Shown here: piece after piece, positions 46,148-56,715 of the stretch | Layout: each line of letters begins with the position of its first letter | Numbering within the stretch: the stretch's first letter is position 1 | Origin: Atherix ibis | Taxonomy: Eukaryota > Arthropoda > Insecta > Diptera > Athericidae | Reading direction: 5' to 3' | DNA length: 64,000 nucleotides | NCBI GenBank assembly: GCA_958298945.1 | Contig: OY282608.1 | Location: 75,564,806 to 75,628,805, forward strand | Translations under genes and position numbers: made by a program | The notes under the pieces: model-generated | What the model saw: the letters and a program-made list of their open reading frames with translations, nothing else | Database searches by the model: none | Told to the model about the DNA's origin: nothing

Positions 46148-48430
46148 GGTTTGTTGGTTTGTTGGTTTGTTGGCTTGTTGGCTTGTTGGCTTGTTGGTTT
46201 GTTGGTATGTTGGTTTGTTGGTTTGTTGGTTTGTTGGTTTGTTGGTTTGTTGGTTTGTTGGTTTGTTGGTTTATTTGTTTGTTGGTTTGTTGGCTTGTTG
46301 ATTTGTTGGCTTGTTGGTTTGTTGGTTTGTTGGTTTGTTGGCTTGTTGGTTTGTTGGTTTGTTGGTTTATTTGTTTGTTAGTTTGTTGGTTTGTTGGTTT
46401 GTTGGGTTGTTGGTTTATTTGTTTGTTGGTTTGTTAGTTTGCTGGCTTGTTCGTTTGTTGCTTTGTTGGTTTGTTGGTTTGTTGGTTTATTTGTTTGTTG
46501 GTTTGTTCGTTTGTTGGCTTGTTGGCTTGTTGGCTTGTTGGCTTGTTGGTTTGTTGGTTTGTTGGTTTGTTGGCTTGTTGGTTTGTTGGTTTGTTGGTTT
46601 GTTGGTTTGTTAGTTTGTTGGTTTGTTGGCTTGTTGGTTTGTTGGTTTTTTGGTTTGTTGATTTGTTGGTTTGTTGATTTGTTGGTTTGTTTGTTTGTTG
46701 GTTTGTTGGTTTCTTGGTTTCTTGGTTTGTTGATTTGTTGGTTTGTTTGTTTGTTGGCTTGTTGGTTTGTTGGTTTGTTGGTTTGTTGGTTTGTTAGTTT
46801 GTTGGTTTGTTGGCTTGTTGGTTTGTTGGTTTTTTGGTTTGTTGATTTGTTGGTTTGTTGATTTGTTGGTTTGTTTGTTTGTTGGTTTGTTGGTTTGTTG
46901 GTTTCTTGGTTTGTTGGTTTGTTGGTTTTTTGGTTTGTTGGCTTGTTGGTTTGTTGGTTTGTTGATTTGTTGGTTTGTTGGTTTGTTGGTTTGTTGGTTT
47001 GTTGGTTTGTTGTTTTGTTGGTTTGTTGGTTTGTTGGTTTGTCGGTTTGTTGGTTTGTTGGTTTGTTGGTTTGTTGGTTTTTTGGTTTGTTGGCTTGTTG
47101 GTTTGTTGGTTTGTTGGTTTGTTGATTTGTTGGTTTTTTGGTTTGTTGGTTTGTTGGTTTATTGGTTTGTTGGTTTGTTGGTTTGTTGGTTTGTTGGTTT
47201 GTTGGTTTGTCGTTTGTAGGTTTTTTGGTTTGTTGGTTTGTTGGTTGGTTGGTTTGTTGGTTTGTTGGTTTGTTGGCTTGTTGGTTTGTTGGTTTTTTTG
47301 GCTTGTTGGCTTGTTGGTTTGTTGGTTTGTTGGTTTGTTGGTCTGTTGGTTTGTTGGTTTGTTAGCTTGTTGGTTTGTTGGCTTGTTGGTTTATTGGTTT
47401 GTTGGTTTGTTGGTTTGTTGGTTTGTTGGTTTTTTTGGTTTGTTGGTTTGTTGGTTTGTTGGTTTGTTGGTTTGTTGGTTTGTTGGTTTGTTGGTTTGTT
47501 GGTTTGTTGGTTTGTTTGTTTGTTGATTTGTTCGTTTGTTGGTTTGTTGGTTTGTTTGTTTGTTGATTTGTTCGTTTGTTGGCTTGTTGGTTTGTTGGTT
47601 TGTTGGCTTGTTTGCTTGTTGGTTTGTTGGTTTGTTTGCTTATTGGGGTGTTGGTTTGTTGGTTTGCTGGCTTGTCGGTTTGTTGGCTTGTTGGCTTGTT
47701 GGTTTGTTGGTTTGTTGGATTGTTGGTTTGTTGGTTTGTTGGTTTGTTGGTTTGTTGGTTTATTGGTTTGTTGGTTTGTTTGTTTGTTGGTTTGTTCGTT
47801 TGGTGGGTTGTTGGTTTGTTGCTTTGTTGGTTTGTTGGTTTGTTGGTTTATTTGTTTGTTGGTTTGTTCGTTTGTTGGCTTGTTGGCTTGTTGGCTTGTT
47901 GGCTTGTTGGTTTGTTGGTTTGTTGGTTTGTTGGCTTGTTGGTTTGTTGGTTTGTTGGTTTGTTGATTTGCTAGTTTGTTGGTTTGTTAGTTTGTTGGTT
48001 TGTTGGTTTGTTGGTTTGTTGGTTTGTTTGTTTGTTGGTTTATTTGTTTGTTAGTTTGTTGGTTTGTTGGGTTGTTGGTTTATTTGTTTGTTGGTTTGTT
48101 AGTTTGCTGGCTTGTTGGTTTGTTGCTTTGTTGGTTTGTTGGTTTGTTGGTTTACTTGTTTGTTGGTTTGTTCGTTTGTTGGCTTGTTGGCTTGTTGGCT
48201 TGTTGGTTTGTTGGTTTGTTGGTTTGTTGGCTTTTTGGTTTGTTGGTTTGTTGGTTTGTTGGTTTGTTAGTTTGTTGGTTTGTTAGTTTGTTGGTTTGTT
48301 TGTTTGTTGGTTTGTTGGTTTGTTGGTTTGTTGTTTTGTTGGTTTGTTGGTTTGTTGGTTTGTTGGTTTGTTGGTTTATTTGTTTGTTCGTTTGTTGGTT
48401 TGTTGGTTTGTTGGTTTGTTGGTTTGTTGG
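46148..48430 (+). repeat. Higher-order repeat H, 3,907-bp period, copy 2
   Basis: TCGTTTGTAGG at 47210 matches 43303. The copy continues past this block to about 49,277, where GGGTTG breaks the match with 45,372. From about 48,430 onward the same sequence is also the start of the 4,146-bp repeat, so the two systems overlap. No gene is present. Confidence 0.85.
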
Positions 48431-51400
48431 TTTGTTGGTTTGTTGGTTTATTTGTTTATTCGTTTGTTGGCTTGTTGGTTTGTTGGCTTGTTGATTTGTT
48501 CGCTTGTTGGTTTGTTGGTTTGTTGGTTTGTTCGTTTGTTGGCTTGTTGGTTTGTGGCTTGTTGGCTAGTTGGTGTGTTGGTTTGTTGGTTCTTTTGTTT
48601 GTTGGTTTGTTCGTTTGTTGGTGTTTTGGTTTGTTGGCTTTTTGGTTTGTTGGTTTGTTTGTTTGTTAGTTTGTTTGTTTTTTGGCTTGTTGGCTTGTTG
48701 GTTTGTTGGTTTTTTGGTTTGTTGTTTTGTTGGTTTGTTTGTTTGTTGGTTTGTTGGTTTGTTCGTTTTTTGGATTGTTGGTTTGTTGGCTTGTTGGCTT
48801 GTTGGTCTGTTGGTTTGTTTGTTTGTTGGTTTGTTGGTTTGTTAATTTATTTGTTTGTTGGTTTGTTGGTTTTTGTTGGTTTGTTGATTTGTTTGTTTGT
48901 TGGTTTGTTGGTTTGTTAGTTTGTTGGTTTGTTGGTTTGTTTGTTTGTTGGTTTGTTCATTTGTTGGCTTGTTGGTTTGTTGGCTTCTTGGCTTTTTGGC
49001 ATGTTGGTTTGTTGGTTTGTTGGTTTGTTGGTTTGTTGGTTTGTTGGCTTGTTGGCTTGTTGGCTTGCTGGCTTGTTGGTATGTTGGTTTGTTGGTTTGT
49101 TGGTTTGTTGGTTTGTTGGTTTGTTGGTTTGTTGGTTTGTTGGTTTATTTGTTTGTTGGTTTGTTGGCTTGTTGATTTGTTGGCTTGTTGGTTTGTTGGT
49201 TTGTTGGATTGTTGGCTTGTTGGTTTGTTGGTTTGTTGGTTTATTTGTTTGTTAGTTTGTTGGTTTGTTGGTTTGTTGGGTTGTTGGTTTATTTGTTTGT
49301 TGGTTTGTTAGTTTGCTGGCTTGTTGGTTTGTTGCTTTGTTGGTTTGTTGGTTTGTTGGTTTATTTGTTTGTTGGTTTGTTCGTTTGTTGGCTTGTTGGC
49401 TTGTTGGCTTGTTGGCTTGTTGGTTTGTTGGTTTGTTGGTTTGTTGGCTTGTTGGTTTGTTGGTTTGTTGGTTTGTTGGTTTGTTAGTTTGTTGGTTTGT
49501 TGGCTTGTTGGTTTGTTGGTTTTTTGGTTTGTTGATTTGTTGGTTTGTTGATTTGTTGGTTTGTTTGTTTGTTGGTTTGTTGGTTTGTTGGTTTCTTGGT
49601 TTGTTGGTTTGTTGGTTTTTTGGTTTGTTGGCTTGTTGGTTTGTTGGTTTGTTGGTTTGTTGATTTGTTGGTTTGTTGGTTTGTTGGTTTGTTGGTTTGT
49701 TGGTGTGTTGGTTTGTTGGTTTGTTGGTTTGTTGGTTTGTCGTTTGTAGGTTTTTTGGTTTGTTGGTTTGTTGGTTGGTTGGTTTGTTGGTTTGTTGGTT
49801 TGTTGGCTTGTTGGTTTGTTGGTTTTTTTGGCTTGTTGGTTTGTTGGTTTGTTGGTTTGTTGGTTTGTTGGTTTGTTGGTTTGTTGGTTTGTTGGTCTGT
49901 TGGTTTGTTGGTTTGTTGGCTTGTTGGTTTGTTGGCTTGTTGGCTTTTTGGTTTGTTGGTTTGTTGGTTTGTTGGTTTGTTGGTTTTTTGGTTTTTTTGG
50001 TTTGTTGGTTTGTTGGTTTGTTGGTTTGTTGGTTTGTTGGTTTGTTGGCTTGTCGGTTTGTTGGCTTGTTGGCTTGTTGGTTTGTTGGTTTGTTGGATTG
50101 TTGGTTTGTTGGTTTGTTGGTTTGTTAGTTTGTTGGCTTGTTGGCTTGTTGGTTTATTTGTTTGTTGGTTTGTTAGTTTGCTGGCTTGTTGGTTTGTTGC
50201 TTTGTTGGTTTGTTGGTTTGTTGGTTTATTTGTTTGTTGGTTTGTTCGTTTGTTGGCTTGTTGGCTTGTTGGCTTGTTGGTTTGTTGGTTTGTTGGTTTG
50301 TTGGCTTGTTGGTTTGTTGGTTTGTTGGTTTGTTGGTTTGCTAGTTTGTTGGTTTGTTAGTTTGTTGGTTTGTTGGTTTGTTGGTTTGTTGGTTTGTTTG
50401 TTTGTTGGTTTATTTGTTTGTTAGTTTGTTGGTTTGTTGGGTTGTTGGTTTGTTGGGTTGTTGGTTTATTTGTTTGTTGGTTTGTTAGTTTGCTGGCTTG
50501 TTGGTTTGTTGCTTTGTTGGTTTGTTGGTTTGTTGGTTTATTTGTTTGTTGGTTTGTTCGTTTGTTGGCTTGTTGGCTAGTTGGTTTGTTGGCTTGTTGG
50601 TTTGTTGGTTTGTTGGTTTGTTGGCTTGTTGGTTTGTTGGTTTGTTGGTTTGTTGGTTTGTTAGTTTGTTGGTTTGTTGGCTTGTTGGTTTGTTGGTTTT
50701 TTGGTTTGTTGATTTGTTGGTTTGTTGATTTGTTGGTTTGTTTGTTTGTTGGTTTGTTGGTTTGTTGGTTTCTTGGTTTGTTGGTTTGTTGGTTTTTTGG
50801 TTTGTTGGCTTGTTGGTTTGTTGGTTTGTTGGTTTATTCGTTTGTTGGCTTGTTGGTTTGTTGGCTTGTTGATTTGTTCGCTTGTTGGTTTGTAGGTTTG
50901 TTGGTTTGTTCGTTTGTTGGTTTGTTCGTTTGTTGGCTTGTTGGTTTGTTGGCTTGTTGGCTAGTTGGTTTGTTGGTTTGTTGGTTCTTTTGTTTGTTGG
51001 TTTGTTCGTTTGTTGGTGTTTTGGTTTGTTGGCTTGTTGGTTTGTTGGCTTGTTGGTTTGTTGGTTTGTTGGTTTGTTGGTTTGTTGGTTTGTTGGTTTG
51101 TTTGTTTGTTGGTTTGTTTGCTTTTTGGCTTGTTGGTTTGTTGGTTTGTTGGTTTTTTGGTTTGTTGGTTTGTTGTTTTGTTGGTTTGTTTGTTTGTTGG
51201 TTTGTTGGTTTGTTCGTTTTTTGGCTTGTTGGTTTGTTGGCTTGTTGGCTTGTTGGTCTGTTGGTTTGTTTGTTTGTTGGTTTGTTGGTTTGTTGGTTTA
51301 TTTGTTTGTTGGTTTGTTGGTTTTTGTTGGTTTGTTGATTTGTTTGTTTGTTGGTTTGTTGGTTTGTTAGTTTGTTGGTTTGTTGGTTTGTTTGTTTGTT

Positions 51401-52565
51401 GGTTTGTTCATTTGTTGGCTTGTTGGTTTGTTGGCTTCTTGGCTTTTTGGCATGTTGGTTTGTTGGTTTGTTGGTTTGTTGGTTTGTTGGTTTGTTGGCT
51501 TGTTGGCTTGCTGGCTTGCTGGCTTGTTGGTATGTTGGTTTGTTGGTTTGTTGGTTTGTTGGTTTGTTGGTTTGTTGGTTTGTTGGTTTGTTGGTTTGTT
51601 GGTTTGTTGGTTTATTTGTTTGTTGGTTTGTTAGCTTGTTGATTTGTTGGCTTGTTGGTTTATTGGTTTGTTGGTTTGTTGGTTTATTTGTTTGTTGGTT
51701 TGTTGGTTTGTTCGTTTGTTGGTTTGTTCGTTTGTTCGTTTGTTGTTGTTGATTTGTTGGTTTGTTGGTTTGTTGGTTTGTTGGTTTGTTGGCTTGTTGG
51801 TTTGTTGGTTTGTTGGTTTATTTGTTTGTTAGTTTGTTGGTTTGTTGGGTTGTTGGTTTATTTGTTTGTTGGTTTGTTAGTTTGCTGGCTTGTTGGTTTG
51901 TTGCTTTGTTGGTTTGTTGGTTTGTTGGTTTATTTGTTTGTTGGTTTGTTCGTTTGTTGGCTTGTTGGCTTGTTGGCTTGTTGGCTTGTTGGTTTGTTGG
52001 TTTGTTGGTTTGTTGGTTTGTTAGTTTGTTGGTTTGTTGGCTTGTTGGTTTGTTGGTTTTTTGGTTTGTTGATTTGTTGGTTTGTTGATTTGTTGGTTTG
52101 TTGGTTTGTTGGTTTGTTGGTTTGTTGGTTTGTTGGTTTCTTGGTTTGTTGGTTTGTTGGTTTTTTGGTTTGTTGGCTTGTTGGTTTGTTGGTTTGTTGG
52201 TTTGTTGATTTGTTGGTTTGTTGGTTTGTTGGTTTGTTGGTTTGTTGGTTTGTTGGTTTGTTGGTTTGTTGGTTTGTTGGTTTGTTGGTTTGTCGTTTGT
52301 AGGTTTTTTGGTTTGTTGGTTTGTTGGTTGGTTGGTTTGTTGGTTTGTTGGTTTGTTGGCTTGTTGGTTTGTTGGTTTTTTTGGCTTGTTGGCTTGTTGG
52401 TTTGTTGGTTTGTTGGTTTGTTGGTTTGTTGGTTTGTTGGTTTGTTGGTTTGTTGGTCTGTTGGTTTGTTGGTTTGTTGGCTTGTTGGTTTGTTGGCTTG
52501 TTGGCTTGTTGGTTTGTTGGTTTGTTGGTTTGTCGTTTGTAGGTTTTTTGGTTTGTTGGTTTGTT
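48431..52565 (+). repeat. Higher-order repeat K, about 4,146-bp period, copy 1
   Basis: GGTGTTTTGG at 48620 and 51015, TCGTTTGTAGG at 49740, 52293 and 52533, and a TGTTGTTGTTGATTTG mark at 51741 recur 4146, 4146, 4138, 4148, 4148 and 4148 bp later. The right edge is a truncation: 30 bp after the last TCGTTTGTAGG the sequence jumps to GGTTTATTTG. No gene is present. Confidence 0.85.
52270..52560 (+). repeat. 240-bp duplication inside K copy 1
   Basis: TCGTTTGTAGG occurs at 52293 and again at 52533, exactly 240 bp (30 units) apart. The second copy is cut about 30 bp downstream. The same 240-bp doublet exists in K copy 2 at 56441 and 56681, where the second member is complete. Confidence 0.85.
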
Positions 52566-55500
52566 GGTTTGTTGGTTTATTTGTTTATTCGTTTGTTGGC
52601 TTGTTGGTTTGTTGGCTTGTTGATTTGTTCGCTTGTTGGTTTGTTGGTTTGTTGGTTTGTTCGTTTGTTGGTTTGTTCGTTTGTTGGCTTGTTGGTTTGT
52701 TGGCTTGTTGGCTAGTTGGTGTGTTGGTTTGTTGGTTCTTTTGTTTGTTGGTTTGTTCGTTTGTTGGTGTTTTGGTTTGTTGGCTTGTTGGTTTGTTGGT
52801 TTGTTTGTTTGTTGGTTTGTTTGTTTTTTGGCTTGTTGGCTTGTTGGTTTGTTGGTTTTTTGGTTTGTTGTTTTGTTGGTTTGTTTGTTTGTTGGTTTGT
52901 TGGTTTGTTCGTTTTTTGGATTGTTGGTTTGTTGGCTTGTTGGCTTGTTGGTCTGTTGGTTTGTTTGTTTGTTGGTTTGTTGGTTTGTTGGTTTATTTGT
53001 TTGCTGGTTTGTTGGTTTTTGTTGGTTTGTTGATTTGTTTGTTTGTTGGTTTGTTGGTTTGTTAGTTTGTTGGTTTGTTGGTTTGTATGTTTGTTGGTTT
53101 GTTCATTTGTTGGCTTGTTGGTTTGTTGGCTTCTTGGCTTTTTGGCATGTTGGTTTGTTGGTTTGTTGGTTTGTTGGTTTGTTGGTTTGTTGGCTTGTTG
53201 GCTTGTTGGCTTGCTGGCTTGTTGGTATGTTGGTTTGTTGGTTTGTTGGTTTGTTGGTTTGTTGGTTTGTTGGTTTGTTGGTTTGTTGGTTTATTTGTTT
53301 GTTGGTTTGTTGGCTTGTTGATTTGTTGGCTTGTTGGTTTGTTGGTTTGTTGGTTTGTTGGCTTGTTGGTTTGTTGGTTTGTTGGTTTATTTGTTTGTTA
53401 GTTTGTTGGTTTGTTGGTTTGTTGGGTTGTTGGTTTATTTGTTTGTTTGTTTGTTAGTTTGCTGGCTTGTTGGTTTGTTGCTTTGTTGGTTTGTTGGTTT
53501 GTTGGTTTATTTGTTTGTTGGTTTGTTCGTTTGTTGGCTTGTTGGCTTGTTGGCTTGTTGGCTTGTTGGTTTGTTGGTTTGTTGGTTTGTTGGCTTGTTG
53601 GTTTGTTGGTTTGTTGGTTTGTTGGTTTGTTAGTTTGTTGGTTTGTTGGCTTGTTGGTTTGTTGGTTTTTTGGTTTGTTGATTTGTTGGTTTGTTGATTT
53701 GTTGGTTTGTTTGTTTGTTGGTTTGTTGGTTTGTTGGTTTCTTGGTTTGTTAGTTTTTTGGTTTGTTGGCTTGTTGGTTTGTTGGTTTGTTGGTTTGTTG
53801 ATTTGTTGGTTTGTTGGTTTGTTGGTTTGTTGGTTTGTTGGTGTGTTGGTTTGTTGGTTTGTTGGTTTGTTGGTTTGTCGTTTGTAGGTTTTTTGGTTTG
53901 TTGGTTTGTTGGTTGGTTGGTTTGTTGGTTTGTTGGTTTGTTGGCTTGTTGGTTTGTTGGTTTTTTTGGCTTGTTGGTTTGTTGGTTTGTTGGTTTGTTG
54001 GTTTGTTGGTTTGTTGGTTTGTTGGTTTGTTGGTTTGTTGGTCTGTTGGTTTGTTGGTTTGTTGGCTTGTTGGTTTGTTGGCTTGTTGGCTTGTTGGTTT
54101 GTTGGTTTGTTGGTTTGTTGGTTTGTTGGTTTTTTGGTTTTTTTGGTTTGTTGGTTTGTTGGTTTGCTGGTTTGTTGGTTTGTTGGTTTGTTGGCTTGTC
54201 GGTTTGTTGGCTTGTTGGCTTGTTGGTTTGTTGGTTTGTTGGATTGTTGGTTTGTTGGTTTGTTGGTTTGTTGGTTTGTTGGCTTGTTGGCTTGTTGGTT
54301 TATTTGTTTGTTGGTTTGTTAGTTTGCTGGCTTGTTGGTTTGTTGCTTTGTTGGTTTGTTGGTTTGTTGGTTTATTTGTTTGTTGGTTTGTTCGTTTGTT
54401 GGCTTGTTGGCTTGTTGGCTTGTTGGTTTGTTGGTTTGTTGGTTTGTTGGCTTGTTGGTTTGTTGGTTTGTTGGTTTGTTGGTTTGCTAGTTTGTTGGTT
54501 TGTTAGTTTGTTGGTTTGTTGGTTTGTTGGTTTGTTGGTTTGTTTGTTTGTTGGTTTATTTGTTTGTTAGTTTGTTGGTTTGTTGGGTTGTTGGTTTGTT
54601 GGGTTGTTGGTTTATTTGTTTGTTGGTTTGTTAGTTTGCTGGCTTGTTGGTTTGTTGCTTTGTTGGTTTGTTGGTTTGTTGGTTTATTTGTTTGTTGGTT
54701 TGTTCGTTTGTTGGCTTGTTGGCTAGTTGGCTTGTTGGCTTGTTGGTTTGTTGGTTTGTTGGTTTGTTGGCTTGTTGGTGTGTTGGTTTGTTGGTTTGTT
54801 GGTTTGTTAGTTTGTTGGTTTGTTGGCTTGTTGGTTTGTTGGTTTTTTGGTTTGTTGATTTGTTGGTTTGTTGATTTGTTGGTTTGTTTGTTTGTTGGTT
54901 TGTTGGTTTGTTGGTTTCTTGGTTTGTTGGTTTGTTGGTTTTTTGGTTTGTTGGCTTGTTGGTTTGTTGGTTTGTTGGTTTATTCGTTTGTTGGCTTGTT
55001 GGTTTGTTGGCTTGTTGATTTGTTCGCTTGTTGGTTTGTAGGTTTGTTGGTTTGTTCGTTTGTTGGTTTGTTCGTTTGTTGGCTTGTTGGTTTGTTGGCT
55101 TGTTGGCTAGTTGGTTTGTTGGTTTGTTGGTTCTTTTGTTTGTTGGTTTGTTCGTTTGTTGGTGTTTTGGTTTGTTGGCTTGTTGGTTTGTTGGCTTGTT
55201 GGTTTGTTGGTTTGTTGGTTTGTTGGTTTGTTGGTTTGTTGGTTTGTTTGTTTGTTTGTTTGTTGGTTTGTTTGCTTTTTGGCTTGTTGGTTTGTTGGTT
55301 TGTTGGTTTTTTGGTTTGTTGGTTTGTTGTTTTGTTGGTTTGTTTGTTTGTTGGTTTGTTGGTTTGTTCGTTTTTTGGCTTGTTGGTTTGTTGGCTTGTT
55401 GGCTTGTTGGTCTGTTGGTTTGTTTGTTTGTTGGTTTGTTGGTTTGTTGGTTTATTTGTTTGTTGGTTTGTTGGTTTTTGTTGGTTTGTTGATTTGTTTG

Positions 55501-56715
55501 GTTGTTGGTTTGTTGGTTTGTTAGTTTGTTGGTTTGTTGGTTTGTTTGTTTGTTGGTTTGTTGGTTTGTTCGTTTTTTGGCTTGTTGGTTTGTTGGCTTG
55601 TTGGCTTGTTGGTCTGTTGGTTTGTTTGTTTGTTGGTTTGTTGGTTTGTTGGTTTATTTGTTTGTTGGTTTGTTGCTTTTTGTTGGTTTGTTGGTTTGTT
55701 GGTTTGTTGGTTTGTTGGTTTGTTGGTTTGTTGGTTTGTTGGTTTGTTGGTTTGTTGGTTTATTTGTTTGTTGGTTTGTTGGCTTGTTGATTTGTTGGCT
55801 TGTTGGTTTGTTGGTTTGTTGGTTTGTTGGTTTATTTGTTTGTTGGTTTGTTGGTTTGTTCGTTTGTTGGTTTGTTCGTTTGTTCGTTTGTTGTTGTTGA
55901 TTTGTTGGTTTGTTGGTTTGTTGGTTTGTTGGCTTGTTAAATTGTTGGTTTGTTGGTTTATTTGTTTGTTAGTTTGTTGGTTTGTTGGGTTGTTGGTTTA
56001 TTTGTTTGTTGGTTTGTTAGTTTGCTGGCTTGTTGGTTTGTTGCTTTGTTGGTTTGTTGGTTTGTTTGTTTATTTGTTTGTTGGTTTGTTCGTTTGTTGG
56101 CTTGTTGGCTTGTTGGCTTGTTGGCTTGTTGGTTTGTTGGTTTGTTGGTTTGTTGGTTTGTTAGTTTGTTGGTTTGTTGGTTTGTTGGCTTGTTGGTTTG
56201 TTGGTTTTTTGGTTTGTTGATTTGTTGGTTTGTTGATTTGTTGGTTTGTTGGTTTGTTGGTTTGTTGGTTTGTTGGTTTGTTGGTTTCTTGGTTTGTTGG
56301 TTTGTTGGTTTTTTGGTTTGTTGGCTTGTTGGTTTGTTGGTTTGTTGGTTTGTTGATTTGTTGGTTTGTTGGTTTGTTGGTTTGTTGGTTTGTTGGTTTG
56401 TTGGTTTGTTGGTTTGTTGGTTTGTTGGTTTGTTGGTTTGTCGTTTGTAGGTTTTTTGGTTTCTTGGTTTGTTGGTTGGTTGGTTTGCTGGTTTGTTGGT
56501 TTGTTGGCTTGTTGGTTTGTTGGTTTTTTTGGCTTGTTGGCTTGTTGGTTTGTTGGTTTGTTGGTTTGTTGGTTTGTTGGTTTGTTGATTTGTTGGTTTG
56601 TTGGTCTGTTGGTTTGTTGGTTTGTTGGCTTGTTGGTTTGTTGGCTTGTTGGCTTGTTGGTTTGTTGGTTTGTTGGTTTGTCGTTTGTAGGTTTTTTGGT
56701 TTGTTGGTTTGTTGG
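52566..56715 (+). repeat. Higher-order repeat K, copy 2
   Basis: Markers are GGTGTTTTGG at 52766 and 55161, TCGTTTGTAGG at 53878, 56441 and 56681, and TGTTGTTGTTGATTTG at 55889. The copy differs from copy 1 where 51.37-51.59 kb (with GGCATG and GGTATG) is replaced by a 202-bp duplication at 55.36-55.68 kb. No gene is present. Confidence 0.85.
55360..55690 (+). repeat. Local tandem duplication of 202 bp
   Basis: GGTCTG at 55409 and 55611, and GGTTTTTG at 55473 and its degenerate GCTTTTTG at 55675, are 202 bp apart. The 202-bp offset is not a multiple of 8, because the block includes the 10-bp unit. The duplication stands where K copy 1 has the GGCATG section. Confidence 0.8.

Noticed and set aside
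42241..49277. Certain biological status of the exact 3,907-bp duplication
   Set aside because: Exact duplicates in low-complexity DNA can come from assembly. I report the pair, but cannot tell from sequence alone whether both copies exist in the genome.
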